From SXOA01 sp051004015 (GTDB taxonomy: Bacteria; Planctomycetota; Planctomycetia; Pirellulales; Pirellulaceae), in NCBI GenBank assembly GCA_051004015.1, contig JBPCKT010000157.1:62001-126000 (forward strand): a DNA stretch of 64,000 nt, written 5' to 3'. The position numbers and the translations under genes are program-made. The stretch's first letter is position 1. Each line of letters opens with the position of its first letter. Positions 1-8,832 of the stretch are shown here, one piece after another. A model generated the notes under the pieces. It ran no database searches, had not been told where the DNA came from, and was given only the letters and a program-made list of their open reading frames with translations.

Positions 1-420
1 TCGAACTCGCATTCATGCAGACAGCCAATCAGTCGCTCATACGTATGGTCTGCTTGCGCGAGCGACAGTGCCTGGCTCACGGCGTCCAGGAGGCATTCCC
101 CCAATTGCGGCTTGGGGACATAACCCGCGGCTCCGCGCTGCAGTGCTTCCACGGCCAGGCCTTCGCTGCCGTGGCCGGTCATCAGGATGATGGGAATGCC
201 GGCATGATGCAAACGCACCGCGGACACCAGCTCCAGCCCGTTGCGATTGGGCATCTGCAGGTCGGTGACGATGATGTCGGGGGCGGCCTGGCGGATTTTG
301 GTCAGAGCGTCGGCCCCGTCTTCGGCAAACTCCACCAGATAGTTGGACTCCCGCTGCAGCAGGCCGCCGACGAAGCGGCGGTCCACGGCGGAATCATCGA
401 CAACAAGTACTTTGGCCATG
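1..420 (-). CDS. Response regulator, CheY-like receiver domain (3' end outside window)
   Basis: Reading leftward from the ATG at 418-420 gives 140 codons open to the window edge. The protein starts MAKVLVVDDSAVDRR and shows the receiver signature: acidic pair DD near residues 8-9, the phospho-acceptor Asp in IIVTDLQMPN (about residue 52), Thr/Ser in ILMTGHGS, and Lys in GYVPKPQ. After the receiver the chain continues with a helical linker (SLAQADHTYERLIGC), so the complete protein has a second part beyond the window. In planctomycetes such receivers are often joined to a HATPase-type or output domain, but that cannot be seen here. It lies 50 bp downstream of the hybrid kinase on the same strand and is probably co-transcribed as its partner regulator. 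The overlapping plus-strand ORF is a shadow. Confidence 0.88.
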
Positions 421-470
421 ACGAATACTCCCGTGCCAGTTTGCTCGGGTCCGTCCGTGGCTCTCCCCGG

Positions 471-3400
471 CTACCGCGGTCCACCGCGGCCTTGGACGTA
501 GTCTAGCAGAATTGGGTGCAGCTTTGCCAACTCCTGCCGCAGCAAAAGGAAAATCTCCTCGGCACCGTCCAGAGTTTGCTCTTGACCAAGCTGCTCCAGT
601 CCAAACGCCCGGTCAAACACCGAATCGGCCTTGAAATATCGCATGGAACCCTTGATGGTGTGGGCCGCTCGCCCCAACAGCTCAAAGTCGGAGCTGTCGA
701 TGGCCTGGCGGATTTCCGATAGACGCCGCGGCTCTTCTTCCAGGAAGGCTTCGACAATATCCCGCAGGAGCGCGTGGTCGCCGGCGCAGGTCTTCAGCGC
801 TTCATCCCAGTCCATCACACCGTCGGTCGATTGCTCCGCCGCATCGAAGGAAATGATGCGACTGACCGACTCGCTGAGCTCGTCCCCCACCACCAGGCGC
901 ATCGCCGCCAGGAGTTGCCGCTCCCGGATCGGCTTGGAAACGTATTCATCCATGCCGGACGCCAGGCAGCGTTCGCGGTCTCCTTTCAGGGCGTGAGCAG
1001 TCATGGCGATAATCGGGATGTGCCGCCCGGTGGACTGCTCGCGCTCCCGGATTTGCCTCGTCGCCGCCAGGCCATCCAGCTCTGGCATCTGCACATCCAT
1101 CAAGATGATGTCAAATTTGCCGCGACCTAGAGCGTTGATCGCCTCCCGGCCGTTGTTGGCCACGGTGAGCTCGTGTCCATGTCGTTCCAAGAGCCCGACC
1201 GCTAACTTCTGGTTCACCAGGCTGTCCTCGGCCAGCAGGATGCGCAAGGGGCGGCTGGCGGGCGCCTCTTCGTCGTGTACGCTGCCGGCATCCTCTGTTT
1301 CCTCGCCGCCGAGCGCCGCCACAATCGCGTCAAACAGCTCTGATTGCTTGACCGGCTTGAGCAGCCGCTGAGCCACGTCGTACTTGTCGCACTTGCGGGA
1401 ATCATCGGAGCGTTCGCCGGAAGTCAGCACAATGATCGCCGTCTCCGCCAGTTGCGGATCCTTGCGCACCTGCTCAATGAGATCAAAGCCGTCCCTGCCC
1501 GGCATATTGATGTCGGTCAGCAGCAGCTCGAAACGCCGCCCGGCGTTGACCGCTTCGCGGAGCAGTGTCAATGCTTCTTCCACGGAACTTCCCGCGGTGG
1601 GAATCATATCCCATGACGTAACGACCTCCTCTAAAATGCGACGGTTGGTGGCATTGTCGTCGATGATCAAGACGCGGGTGCCGCGGACGGCGGTACGGTG
1701 TGGGGCCGCGTCGTCGTCCGGCGGGTCGGGGCATTCCTCCAGGAAAATGTTGAAGAAGAACTTGCTCCCCTTTCCCAAATCGCTTTCCACCCAGACTCGC
1801 CCCCCCATAATTTCGACCAGCCGGCGGACGATGGTCAGTCCCAGGCCAGTGCCGCCGAATTGCCGCGTGGTGGAGGTATCGGCCTGCTCGAAGGCTTCGA
1901 AGACCCGGTCAACCTTGTCCGGCGGAATGCCAATGCCGGTGTCGCGGACGCAAAACAGCAGCTCCCACCTGCCGTCTCGGTTCGCTTGCATATTGAGTAA
2001 CACTACAACTTCGCCCAGGGGGGTGAACTTAATGGCGTTGTTCACCAGGTTGATGACGATTTGCCTCAGGCGGCCGGCATCGCCTAGCACCCATTCCGGC
2101 ACGTCGGAGTGAATGTCCAAGGCCAATTCCAGTCCCTTGGCGTGGGCCCGCAGGGCCAACGACTTGACCGCATCGCCGATGCATTCCCGGATCCGCAGCG
2201 GCATGTTTTCCAGCTCGATTTTCCCCGATTCCACCTTGGAAAAATCGAGGATGTCGTTGATGATCCCCAGCAGCGATTCGCCGGAGAGGAGCACCATCTT
2301 CAGGTACTCAGTCTGCTTGGGATTGAGCGGCGAATTGAGGACCAGCTCAGTCATGCCGATGATGGCGTTCATCGGTGTGCGGACTTCGTGACTCATATTC
2401 GCCAGGAATTGGCTCTTGGCCAGGTTGGCGGCATCGGCGGCGTCCTTGGCGACCTTCAGCTCGTGCTCGGTCTGCTTTTGCCGCGTGATGTCAACCACAA
2501 AGCAGATGCATTCCGTTTTCGATCCGTCGAGCATCGTCACGCCTACGAGAATGGGGACTCGGTGCCCGTTCTTGTGGATGTACTCCTTCTCGAATGGCAG
2601 GCACATGCCGGTTTCGCGGAGTTGCGCCAGCGCACGCTCGTCGCCCGCTTTCTGATCGGGGGGAGTAATGGCATCCCAGCGGAGCTGGCCGGATTCGAGC
2701 TCTTTGCGCGAGTAACCGATCATTTCCAGCAGGGCGTCGTTCGCTTCCAGGATGCGGCCGTCGAGGTCGGCCACCAACACTCCAAACAGCGGCGACTGCA
2801 CAAGCTTGCGGAACCGAGAGTCGCTCAGGCGGGCGGCATTCTCCGCTTCCTTCCTGGCCGTCACGTCCCAGAACATTCCTTGCACACCCACGGTTTTTCC
2901 GCTGGCATCCCGCACCGGCGCCTTGAGAACCTGAACATAGAGCAGTCGACCGTCGTCGGGATGGATGTACTCTTCCACATCTTCCAGCGATTCGCCGGTG
3001 CTCAGCACATGCTCGTCATCACGGCGGTACTTGCTCGCCTGCGGGGCTGGGAAGAAGTCGAAATCGGTCTTGCCGATGATTGCCTCCAGAGGCTTGCCAA
3101 GGGTCTCGCAAAAGAGCTTGTTGGCGTCGATGAAACGGCCCCGCAAATCCTTGCGGAAGACGTTGAGCGGCAGGCCCTCCACAAGCGACTTGTAAGCCGC
3201 CTCCTGTTCCCGCAGTGCGGCCTGGGTCTGCTGATTTTCCACCACCTGAGCCTGAAATTCCTCATCGCTCTTGCGAGCCATCCACTGGGGCAACAGCGGG
3301 AAGAGGGCCATGACCGTTCCCCAACTGAGGATGGCCATGCCGATCTTTACGACCAAGGCCAAACGATAGGCCGGCCACCAGAAGGAAAGCGCGTCAAGCA

Positions 3401-3641
3401 AATGCACCACACCGCCGACTACCAGGAAAGCCAGAAACCACCACAACCACGGAGGAAAGCTCATCTTCTTGCGCCGCAGCACGTTGAGAATGATGAGTGC
3501 GGGGATCAGCGCGAGCGCTATCCAGGTCGCCAGATCTGCGGCGATGTAGGCGAGCCCCATCGTCGGCGACCACGGCGAGCCTTCATGCCACCGCCGGTCA
3601 AATCCTTCGGTTTCTAACAGTTGGGACCAGAAATCCCCCAT
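471..3641 (-). CDS. Hybrid sensor histidine kinase with ethylene-receptor-like membrane domain, 2 PAS, 2 receivers and HPt
   Basis: 1056 aa. Three membrane helices span about residues 28-53, 63-87 and 93-118. They are followed by PAS domains (about 145-262 and 272-390), HisKA with phospho-His418 in NMSHEVRTPMN, HATPase_c (N box near 531-540, DTGIGI, GGTGLGL), a receiver with Asp710, a second receiver with Asp849, and an HPt domain with His994 (AAHTIKGSM). This is a complete His-Asp-His-Asp-type phosphorelay in one inner-membrane protein. The membrane segment keeps features of the ethylene-receptor N-terminal domain (Asp36 followed 11 residues later by Pro47, and HL at 80-81), but the position of the copper Cys is Gly76. 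A GGAGGA Shine-Dalgarno sequence precedes the start. The adjacent downstream response regulator is the likely partner. The sensed signal is unknown. Confidence 0.93.
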   Translation of the reverse strand: MGDFWSQLLETEGFDRRWHEGSPWSPTMGLAYIAADLATWIALALIPALIILNVLRRKKMSFPPWLWWFLAFLVVGGVVHLLDALSFWWPAYRLALVVKIGMAILSWGTVMALFPLLPQWMARKSDEEFQAQVVENQQTQAALREQEAAYKSLVEGLPLNVFRKDLRGRFIDANKLFCETLGKPLEAIIGKTDFDFFPAPQASKYRRDDEHVLSTGESLEDVEEYIHPDDGRLLYVQVLKAPVRDASGKTVGVQGMFWDVTARKEAENAARLSDSRFRKLVQSPLFGVLVADLDGRILEANDALLEMIGYSRKELESGQLRWDAITPPDQKAGDERALAQLRETGMCLPFEKEYIHKNGHRVPILVGVTMLDGSKTECICFVVDITRQKQTEHELKVAKDAADAANLAKSQFLANMSHEVRTPMNAIIGMTELVLNSPLNPKQTEYLKMVLLSGESLLGIINDILDFSKVESGKIELENMPLRIRECIGDAVKSLALRAHAKGLELALDIHSDVPEWVLGDAGRLRQIVINLVNNAIKFTPLGEVVVLLNMQANRDGRWELLFCVRDTGIGIPPDKVDRVFEAFEQADTSTTRQFGGTGLGLTIVRRLVEIMGGRVWVESDLGKGSKFFFNIFLEECPDPPDDDAAPHRTAVRGTRVLIIDDNATNRRILEEVVTSWDMIPTAGSSVEEALTLLREAVNAGRRFELLLTDINMPGRDGFDLIEQVRKDPQLAETAIIVLTSGERSDDSRKCDKYDVAQRLLKPVKQSELFDAIVAALGGEETEDAGSVHDEEAPASRPLRILLAEDSLVNQKLAVGLLERHGHELTVANNGREAINALGRGKFDIILMDVQMPELDGLAATRQIREREQSTGRHIPIIAMTAHALKGDRERCLASGMDEYVSKPIRERQLLAAMRLVVGDELSESVSRIISFDAAEQSTDGVMDWDEALKTCAGDHALLRDIVEAFLEEEPRRLSEIRQAIDSSDFELLGRAAHTIKGSMRYFKADSVFDRAFGLEQLGQEQTLDGAEEIFLLLRQELAKLHPILLDYVQGRGGPR

Positions 3642-3669
3642 GCATCGCTCCTCCCCCGCGCTTGAGTGT

Positions 3670-3681
3670 AGCTACGTAGCT
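3670..3681. promoter_or_regulatory. 12-bp perfect palindrome between divergent genes
   Basis: The sequence agctacgtagct is a perfect palindrome, about 30 bp upstream of the kinase start and 70 bp upstream of the HEAT-protein start. It lies in the only short non-coding gap between two divergent genes and could be an operator. A 12-bp palindrome alone is weak evidence. Confidence 0.25.
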
Positions 3682-3749
3682 AGCGAGGGGCAAGTTTTGA
3701 ACCAAACTGACCTTTGCATTCGTACCGCCCCTTGCCACAATCCCACGCC

Positions 3750-4928
3750 ATGAACGGCACTTCGCGAGCTCGAGCCTGGTTGATTCTACTGGCGCTGGCG
3801 GCAGGCGTGCTGGTGTTTCAGCTCGTGGAGCGATCCCAGGGCTGGACCGCCCGGTCCCGAGCGAAGCAACTTGGGACAGAACTGCTGGACGCGTCAACAC
3901 CGGAACAGGCACAGGCCATTTCGCGTGAACTCGGCGCGCTGGAGGATGCGGCAGCTCCGATGCTGGTGCGAGCGCTCGTGAGCGAAGAACCGTTCATCAG
4001 CGCTGCCGCTGGAGAAGAGATTTCTCGCAGGCTGGCGGCCTGGCGGCAGCTTCCAAGGAAGACATCGGGCGTGAAGGTGGCGGCGCTGGTGAAAGAACTG
4101 GCCCAAGAGCGCGAGTCGATTCCGCCTGAGCAGCAGAGGTCGGCCAGGCGGTGGGCGGAGGCGATACTTCTCTGGCCGCTAAAAGGAAGCCGCGCCGATG
4201 CTGCTACGGTCCTGGCGGACTGCGAGGCAATCCTGGAACTGCCGCAGCCCGACGAGGAACTTACCGCCGAGCGGCTGGCGCGATTGCAGCAGCCCACGGA
4301 AGACCCTGGCTCAGAGAGCCCACTCGAGGCTCAACCTCCGGCGGAAGCAGTTCCGCCCGATGACACCGCCAATTTGCCCCCCATCGTTTCGCCGGAGGAT
4401 GTTCGCTCGCCGGCCACGATATCGGGATCAGTAGGGGATACAGATTCTGCCGAACCCACTGAGCTTCCGCCCCATCCGCGCGAGCCGCGAGGCATCTACG
4501 TCCCCCGAGCTCGGCCGATTGAAGACGCGGCGCAGCCCAGCGAACCCATGGTCTTGCCCCAAGGAGAGCCGATGCTCGTGCCGCCGGTTAAGGCCTCGGC
4601 AGTTGCCGCGGTGGAGCTATCGTCATTACCGGAAATCGAGGTCATGACCGATCTGCATTCCGAAGATCCGGCCACGGCAACCGCTGCTGAAAGGGAGCTG
4701 ACTCGCCGCGGCTACAAAGCATCGCACCTGTCACTCGCCCGGCAACTCACCGACCCTGATCCGGCCGTTCGCCTGCAACTGGCGCAGTCCCTCCCCCGCG
4801 CTCGCGGCATCGACCCTCGCCCTTGGCTGGTGCGACTGAGCGAGGATTCTGATGAAGCCGTCCGCTCCGCCGCACGGAGCATTCTGCGGACCAGCCAGGA
4901 TCCCGAGGTCTTGCAGAAGCTGCGCTGA
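3750..4928 (+). CDS. Membrane-anchored HEAT-repeat protein with acidic/proline-rich linker
   Basis: 392 aa from the ATG at 3750. I chose it over the upstream in-frame start because it opens directly onto a hydrophobic anchor (residues about 9-25, LILLALAAGVLVFQL) preceded by Arg residues. Two helical regions, about 30-160 and 300-392, look like degenerate HEAT repeats: the C-terminal part alternates short helices with 'DPDPAVRLQLA' and 'DSDEAVRSAARSIL' units. The middle (about 185-295) is rich in Pro, Glu and Ala and probably disordered. No catalytic motif is visible, so a scaffold role is inferred only from the fold. It ends 24 bp before gluQ and may share its transcript. Confidence 0.75.
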   Translation: MNGTSRARAWLILLALAAGVLVFQLVERSQGWTARSRAKQLGTELLDASTPEQAQAISRELGALEDAAAPMLVRALVSEEPFISAAAGEEISRRLAAWRQLPRKTSGVKVAALVKELAQERESIPPEQQRSARRWAEAILLWPLKGSRADAATVLADCEAILELPQPDEELTAERLARLQQPTEDPGSESPLEAQPPAEAVPPDDTANLPPIVSPEDVRSPATISGSVGDTDSAEPTELPPHPREPRGIYVPRARPIEDAAQPSEPMVLPQGEPMLVPPVKASAVAAVELSSLPEIEVMTDLHSEDPATATAAERELTRRGYKASHLSLARQLTDPDPAVRLQLAQSLPRARGIDPRPWLVRLSEDSDEAVRSAARSILRTSQDPEVLQKLR

Positions 4929-4952
4929 AGTCGGTGATAGAATGCGTCCTCC

Positions 4953-5948
4953 ATGCACGAGGATTCCATCAAGCGACCGCTCGTAGGCCGGCTGGCGCCT
5001 TCACCCACGGGGGCACAGCATATCGGCAATGCGCGCACTTACTTGCTCGCCTGGCTTTCCATTCGATCCCGCGGCGGCAGGCTGATCCTGCGAATGGAGG
5101 ATATCGATTCCCCCCGCATCAAGCCACGCGCGGCGCAGCAAGCGATGGACGATCTGCGATGGCTTGGGCTGGACTGGGATGAAGGACCAGACATCGGCGG
5201 ACCGCAGACGCCGTACGTTCAAACACAAAGGATGGAGACCTATCGCACAGCCCTGGAACAACTTCAGGCAGCCGGGCAGGTCTACCCTTGCACCTGCACA
5301 CGCAGCGACGTAGCGGCCGCCGCCAGTGCGCCGCACTTGGGTCAAGAAGGGCCGCGATACCCGGGCACGTGCTCGGGCCGCCGTGTTGCCGATGCCGAGG
5401 AACTCGCCAGGCAAGGTCAGCCGTTTGCCTGGCGGTTTCGTACCTCATCAACCAGGCATGAACTGCACGACCTTGTTGCCGGGGCGCGAAGCTGCAACGT
5501 CAGCGAGGAGCTCGGTGACTTCGTGGTCGCAAAGAGCGACGGCTCGCCGGCGTACCAGTTGGCGGTGGTGGTGGACGACCGGGCCATGGGAGTCACCGAA
5601 GTCCTTCGCGGTGACGACCTGCTGCCGAGCGCATTCCGGCAACTGGAGCTGTACCATTTCTTCCACTGGCAGCCTCCAACATTCGCGCATGTGCCTCTGG
5701 TAATTGGCGAGGACGGCCGCCGTCTGGCCAAGCGGCATGGCGACACGCGGCTTTCCCTGCTGCGAGAAAGGAGTGTGCCCGCAACAAAGCTCGTCGGCTT
5801 GTTGGCGTGGTCTGCCGGCTTGCGGCAGACGACAGAGCCGTTGCTGCCACGGGAGCTAATTGGCGACTTCACGCTCGACAAACTCCGGCGACAGCCGTTT
5901 GTGTTCACGGCAGAGATGCTGAGCCGTTTGTTGGCAACACAAGCCTGA
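4953..5948 (+). CDS. gluQ: Glutamyl-Q tRNA(Asp) synthetase
   Basis: 331 aa, slightly longer than the usual ~300 for this family. It is a paralogue of the GluRS catalytic core that activates glutamate and attaches it to queuosine in the tRNA(Asp) anticodon. Visible evidence: class I HIGH motif as HIGN (residues 23-26) after LAPSPTG, a zinc site formed by Cys113, Cys115, Tyr136 and Cys140 (CTC, then YPGTC), and the KMSKS equivalent LAKRHGD (about 258-264). The protein ends soon after the catalytic core with no anticodon-binding domain, which separates it from GltX. The ATG at 4953 puts LAPSPTG at the normal distance from the start. Confidence 0.95.
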   Translation: MHEDSIKRPLVGRLAPSPTGAQHIGNARTYLLAWLSIRSRGGRLILRMEDIDSPRIKPRAAQQAMDDLRWLGLDWDEGPDIGGPQTPYVQTQRMETYRTALEQLQAAGQVYPCTCTRSDVAAAASAPHLGQEGPRYPGTCSGRRVADAEELARQGQPFAWRFRTSSTRHELHDLVAGARSCNVSEELGDFVVAKSDGSPAYQLAVVVDDRAMGVTEVLRGDDLLPSAFRQLELYHFFHWQPPTFAHVPLVIGEDGRRLAKRHGDTRLSLLRERSVPATKLVGLLAWSAGLRQTTEPLLPRELIGDFTLDKLRRQPFVFTAEMLSRLLATQA

Positions 5949-5959
5949 AGCGCTGCAAC

Positions 5960-7510
5960 CTACATCACCGCGAAATAGTTCTCCACCGCCAAGTCGAAAT
6001 ACTCACAGCTCATCCGCGGAGGCAGCTTTTTATAGAAGCAATGGTTCTTCACCTGGGTCAGCAGGTCGCGGGGCTGGCAAGCGCGGAAGGGACGGTTCTT
6101 GGCTTTGTAGTGGGTCTCGATGAGATAGTTAATCGACACGTCATCATACTCGAATCCCAGCCTGGGGCACATCAATTTGAAGAGGCTGCGGAATTCGTCT
6201 TCGCTCGGATTGACGACCTCGATCTTGTAAGGAATTCGGCGGAGGAACGCTTCATCCACCAGATCCCGCGGCTCCAGGTTGGTCGAGAAGATGATGAGCT
6301 GGTCAAAGGGGACCTGGATCTTTTTACCGTTGGGGAGGTTGAGGTAGTCGTACCGTTTTTCCAGCGGCACGATCCAGCGATTGAGAAGCGAATCGATGCT
6401 CATCTTTTGGCGGCCGAAGTCGTCGATGACCAGCGTGCCGCAATTGCTCTTGAGCTGCAGCGGGGCCTCGCTGATGCCGGTGGAGCGGTTGAGGCAGACT
6501 TCCAGGCTGTCCATCGTGAGCTCGCCGCCGACGACGATGGTGGGCCGGCGAACGCGGACCCACCGCTGATCAATCTTGGATGCGTTCAAGAGGGCGGAGT
6601 TGGCCGGCGGGGGACATTCCTCGTGATTGACCGGGTCGAACAGGCGGATGATTTCGCCATCGATGCCGATGGCCCGCGGAATCCAGATGAATTGTCCAAA
6701 GGCCTTGGTCACGCGCTCGGCAATGGTTGTCTTGCCGTTGCCCGCGGAGCCGAACAGGAACATTCCGAGGCCGGAGTTGATGGCCGGACCGAGCCGGGTG
6801 AGCATTTTCTGGCTGACAAGGATGTCGCTGAAGGCGTGGTTCAAGTCTGCTTCGGTGGGATGCTGCCCGGTCAGCGACTGGGCCTTGACCCCGGCAATGT
6901 AATCTGACAACGAGACGGGAGCAGCTCCGTAATAGGTGCAGTGGTCGAGAAACCGCCGGGCGCGTTCCCTCCCCAGGTCGGTGAGCTGGTAGACATAGTC
7001 GTTCATCGGGGCGGAGCCGCGGTAGCCCAGCAACTGATCCAGTTTCAGCTGCCGCATGAGCTCGTCGAGCAGGATGAAGGGCATGCGGATCTGCTCGGCG
7101 ATGTCCCGTCCGGTCATGTCGCCGCGGGCCAACAGGTACTTGAGGACCAGCGACTCGATCTCGGTGTCCGTCAGGCCCGCTTCGCGGATCGATTTGGGCT
7201 CCTGCGGGATGAAGGCATCCAGTGGAGCATTGGGGCCGGCCCCCTTTTCGATCACCCCCGGCTGTCCGGCTGCCTCTGCTGGCTGGGAAGAAGGGGGCGC
7301 CGCCTTGCGCGAGTCGGGCGTGGTCATCTGCTGGATGCGGGAGAGCATCTCCGCCAATTTGGCGTCTTGCGCGTTGCCGAGCGGCATGGCGCCATCGTGC
7401 GCCGGAGGCAGCCCCGTGCCTGAGCTCCAAGGGTCTGGTTCGACGGACGAGCTCCGTTTGCCGCTGAGCAGACCCAAGATCGCGCTGGAATTGTCGGAGG
7501 AGGAGGCCAT
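5960..7510 (-). CDS. AAA-type ATPase with N-terminal winged-helix-like region
   Basis: 516 aa from the ATG at 7508-7510. The frame stays open upstream to 7795, but that extension overlaps the divergent HDOD gene and its Arg/Cys-rich translation is not protein-like, so I excluded it. Residues 1-105 are low-complexity (Ser, Pro, Ala). Residues about 110-195 look like a winged-helix/DNA-binding fold (LTDTEIESLVLKYLLARGD onward). The ATPase core has Walker A GSAGNGKTT (254-262) and Walker B TLVIDDFGR (359-367), plus a sensor-1-like FSTN near 409. The arrangement resembles ATPase proteins linked to surface or pilus functions in planctomycetes, but I cannot assign a role. Confidence 0.85.
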   Translation of the reverse strand: MASSSDNSSAILGLLSGKRSSSVEPDPWSSGTGLPPAHDGAMPLGNAQDAKLAEMLSRIQQMTTPDSRKAAPPSSQPAEAAGQPGVIEKGAGPNAPLDAFIPQEPKSIREAGLTDTEIESLVLKYLLARGDMTGRDIAEQIRMPFILLDELMRQLKLDQLLGYRGSAPMNDYVYQLTDLGRERARRFLDHCTYYGAAPVSLSDYIAGVKAQSLTGQHPTEADLNHAFSDILVSQKMLTRLGPAINSGLGMFLFGSAGNGKTTIAERVTKAFGQFIWIPRAIGIDGEIIRLFDPVNHEECPPPANSALLNASKIDQRWVRVRRPTIVVGGELTMDSLEVCLNRSTGISEAPLQLKSNCGTLVIDDFGRQKMSIDSLLNRWIVPLEKRYDYLNLPNGKKIQVPFDQLIIFSTNLEPRDLVDEAFLRRIPYKIEVVNPSEDEFRSLFKLMCPRLGFEYDDVSINYLIETHYKAKNRPFRACQPRDLLTQVKNHCFYKKLPPRMSCEYFDLAVENYFAVM

Positions 7511-7728
7511 AGCGGACCTGGTGAAAAAGGTGCGATAAGTGGATGCATTTCCGGAGTGTTGTTCCGGTCGCCACGGCAAATCTACGTTGCCCGTGACGGG
7601 GGTCAAACCGCCGTCACAGTCCTTCCCTCCGTCACAAGCCGTCCTGGTGGATTTTTTCCGGAGGCCGCGGCAAGGAAAATGACCTATATATCCATTGCGG
7701 TCCGTAATTCTTGGGAGAGGCGCGTGGG

Positions 7729-8634
7729 ATGAGCGAATCCACACTCGAAACCCCCGTCTTTGCTCAGGACATGGCGCCGGAGCGGCGAAAAGCATTGGAG
7801 CGATTGTTCAAGCAAATCGGAACCGTGACTTCGCTGCCGGCGGTGGGGCAGCGCGTGTTGGTACTGACCGAAGATGAGTCCACATCGTTCGACGAGCTCC
7901 GCGATGCCATCCAGAGCGACCCCGTGCTGGTGGCTCGCATGCTGCGGCGACTCAATTCGTCTTACTTTGGCCTGAGCCACAAAATCGCCGACGTGCGCAC
8001 GGCGGTGAACCTGCTCGGCGTGCGGGAAATCCGCAATCTGGCCATCACGGTCTGCATGTCCAAGATGTTTGAGGGGGACGGCAGCCATGGCGCCTATTGC
8101 CGCGAAAGCCTCTGGGCACACTCCGTCTCGGTGGGCGTGTGCGCCCGGCTGGTGGCGAGGGTTTGCGGGCGGGGAATGCCCGGAGAGGCCTACGTCGGCG
8201 GCCTGCTGCACGACCTCGGCCTGATATTGCTGGATCAGACCCTGCGGCCGCATTTTGTCCGCGTGCTGGAAAAAATCAGCCCTGCCGTTTCCACCTGTGC
8301 CGCGGAAATTGAGGAGTTCTCGTTCGACCACGCCACGCTCGGCGGTTTTGTCGCCCAGCGGTGGAACTTCCCGCAGCAGATTGTGGACGCCATCACCTAC
8401 CACCACCACCCGCTCAGTTACCACGGGCCGCATCCGGAGATGGTGTATCTCGTGGCCATCGCCAACTTCCTCTGCAGCCAGGCCGGGCGGACTTCGCTGG
8501 GAGTTCATAACGTCGCCCCCCCGCCGGAGGAAGTCTACAGCCGGCTGGGGCTGGATCCCATTTCGCTCCAAATCATCGATTCGGAGTTGGAAGCGAAACT
8601 CGACAATGCCGAAGCGCTGGCCATGTCCCAATAG
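7729..8634 (+). CDS. HDOD-domain signalling protein
   Basis: 301 aa from the ATG at 7729, which follows a GGGAGAGG Shine-Dalgarno sequence at about 7713; a TTG at 7711 is less likely. The HDOD domain (a metal-free relative of HD phosphohydrolases used in signalling) covers about residues 25-230. It begins TSLPAVGQRVL and contains LNSSYFGL, GLLHDLGLILLDQ and HATLGGFVAQRW followed by a His-rich ITYHHHP. The family is generally implicated in protein-protein signalling in two-component and cyclic nucleotide networks. It is divergent from the AAA gene, with 218 bp between the starts. Confidence 0.88.
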   Translation: MSESTLETPVFAQDMAPERRKALERLFKQIGTVTSLPAVGQRVLVLTEDESTSFDELRDAIQSDPVLVARMLRRLNSSYFGLSHKIADVRTAVNLLGVREIRNLAITVCMSKMFEGDGSHGAYCRESLWAHSVSVGVCARLVARVCGRGMPGEAYVGGLLHDLGLILLDQTLRPHFVRVLEKISPAVSTCAAEIEEFSFDHATLGGFVAQRWNFPQQIVDAITYHHHPLSYHGPHPEMVYLVAIANFLCSQAGRTSLGVHNVAPPPEEVYSRLGLDPISLQIIDSELEAKLDNAEALAMSQ

Positions 8635-8728
8635 GACGGAGCACGTGAAGGAACGTCCGCGGCGGAATCTTCGGCATATCCGGTACGCTGTGTCGCGGTG
8701 ATGCCCGATCGCCACGGCGTCTGTCGCC

Positions 8729-8750
8729 AAATGGCACCATGATGCCATTT
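8729..8750. promoter_or_regulatory. Short inverted repeat upstream of the DUF11 lipoprotein gene
   Basis: Arms aaatggca (8729-8736) and tgccattt (8743-8750) are perfectly complementary with a 6-nt loop. It sits 94 bp after the HDOD stop and 83 bp before the next start. It could be an operator or a weak terminator; there is no T-tract, so it is not a classic intrinsic terminator. Confidence 0.3.
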
Positions 8751-8790
8751 CGCATGGTAGGCTTAAGAGCGCGGATTCCCCCTGCGCTGT

Positions 8791-8820
8791 GTTTTTGCCA
8801 GCGGGCTGCGCGCTGCGCAA
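8791..8820 (+). repeat. Copy 1 of dispersed 'CAVFLPAGCA' word
   Basis: The stretch holds gtttttgccagcgggctgcgc, here just upstream of the DUF11 lipoprotein start. Related copies lie at 8891-8920 (inside that gene's signal peptide) and 17281-17333 (intergenic). When translated in one frame it reads like a lipoprotein signal end (VFLPAGCA). Confidence 0.6.
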
Positions 8821-8832
8821 TTCGGGTCCACC

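Noticed and set aside
2109..3617. 502-aa plus-strand ORF over the hybrid kinase
   Set aside because: It is antisense to a protein with many exact domain motifs and has no recognisable features of its own.
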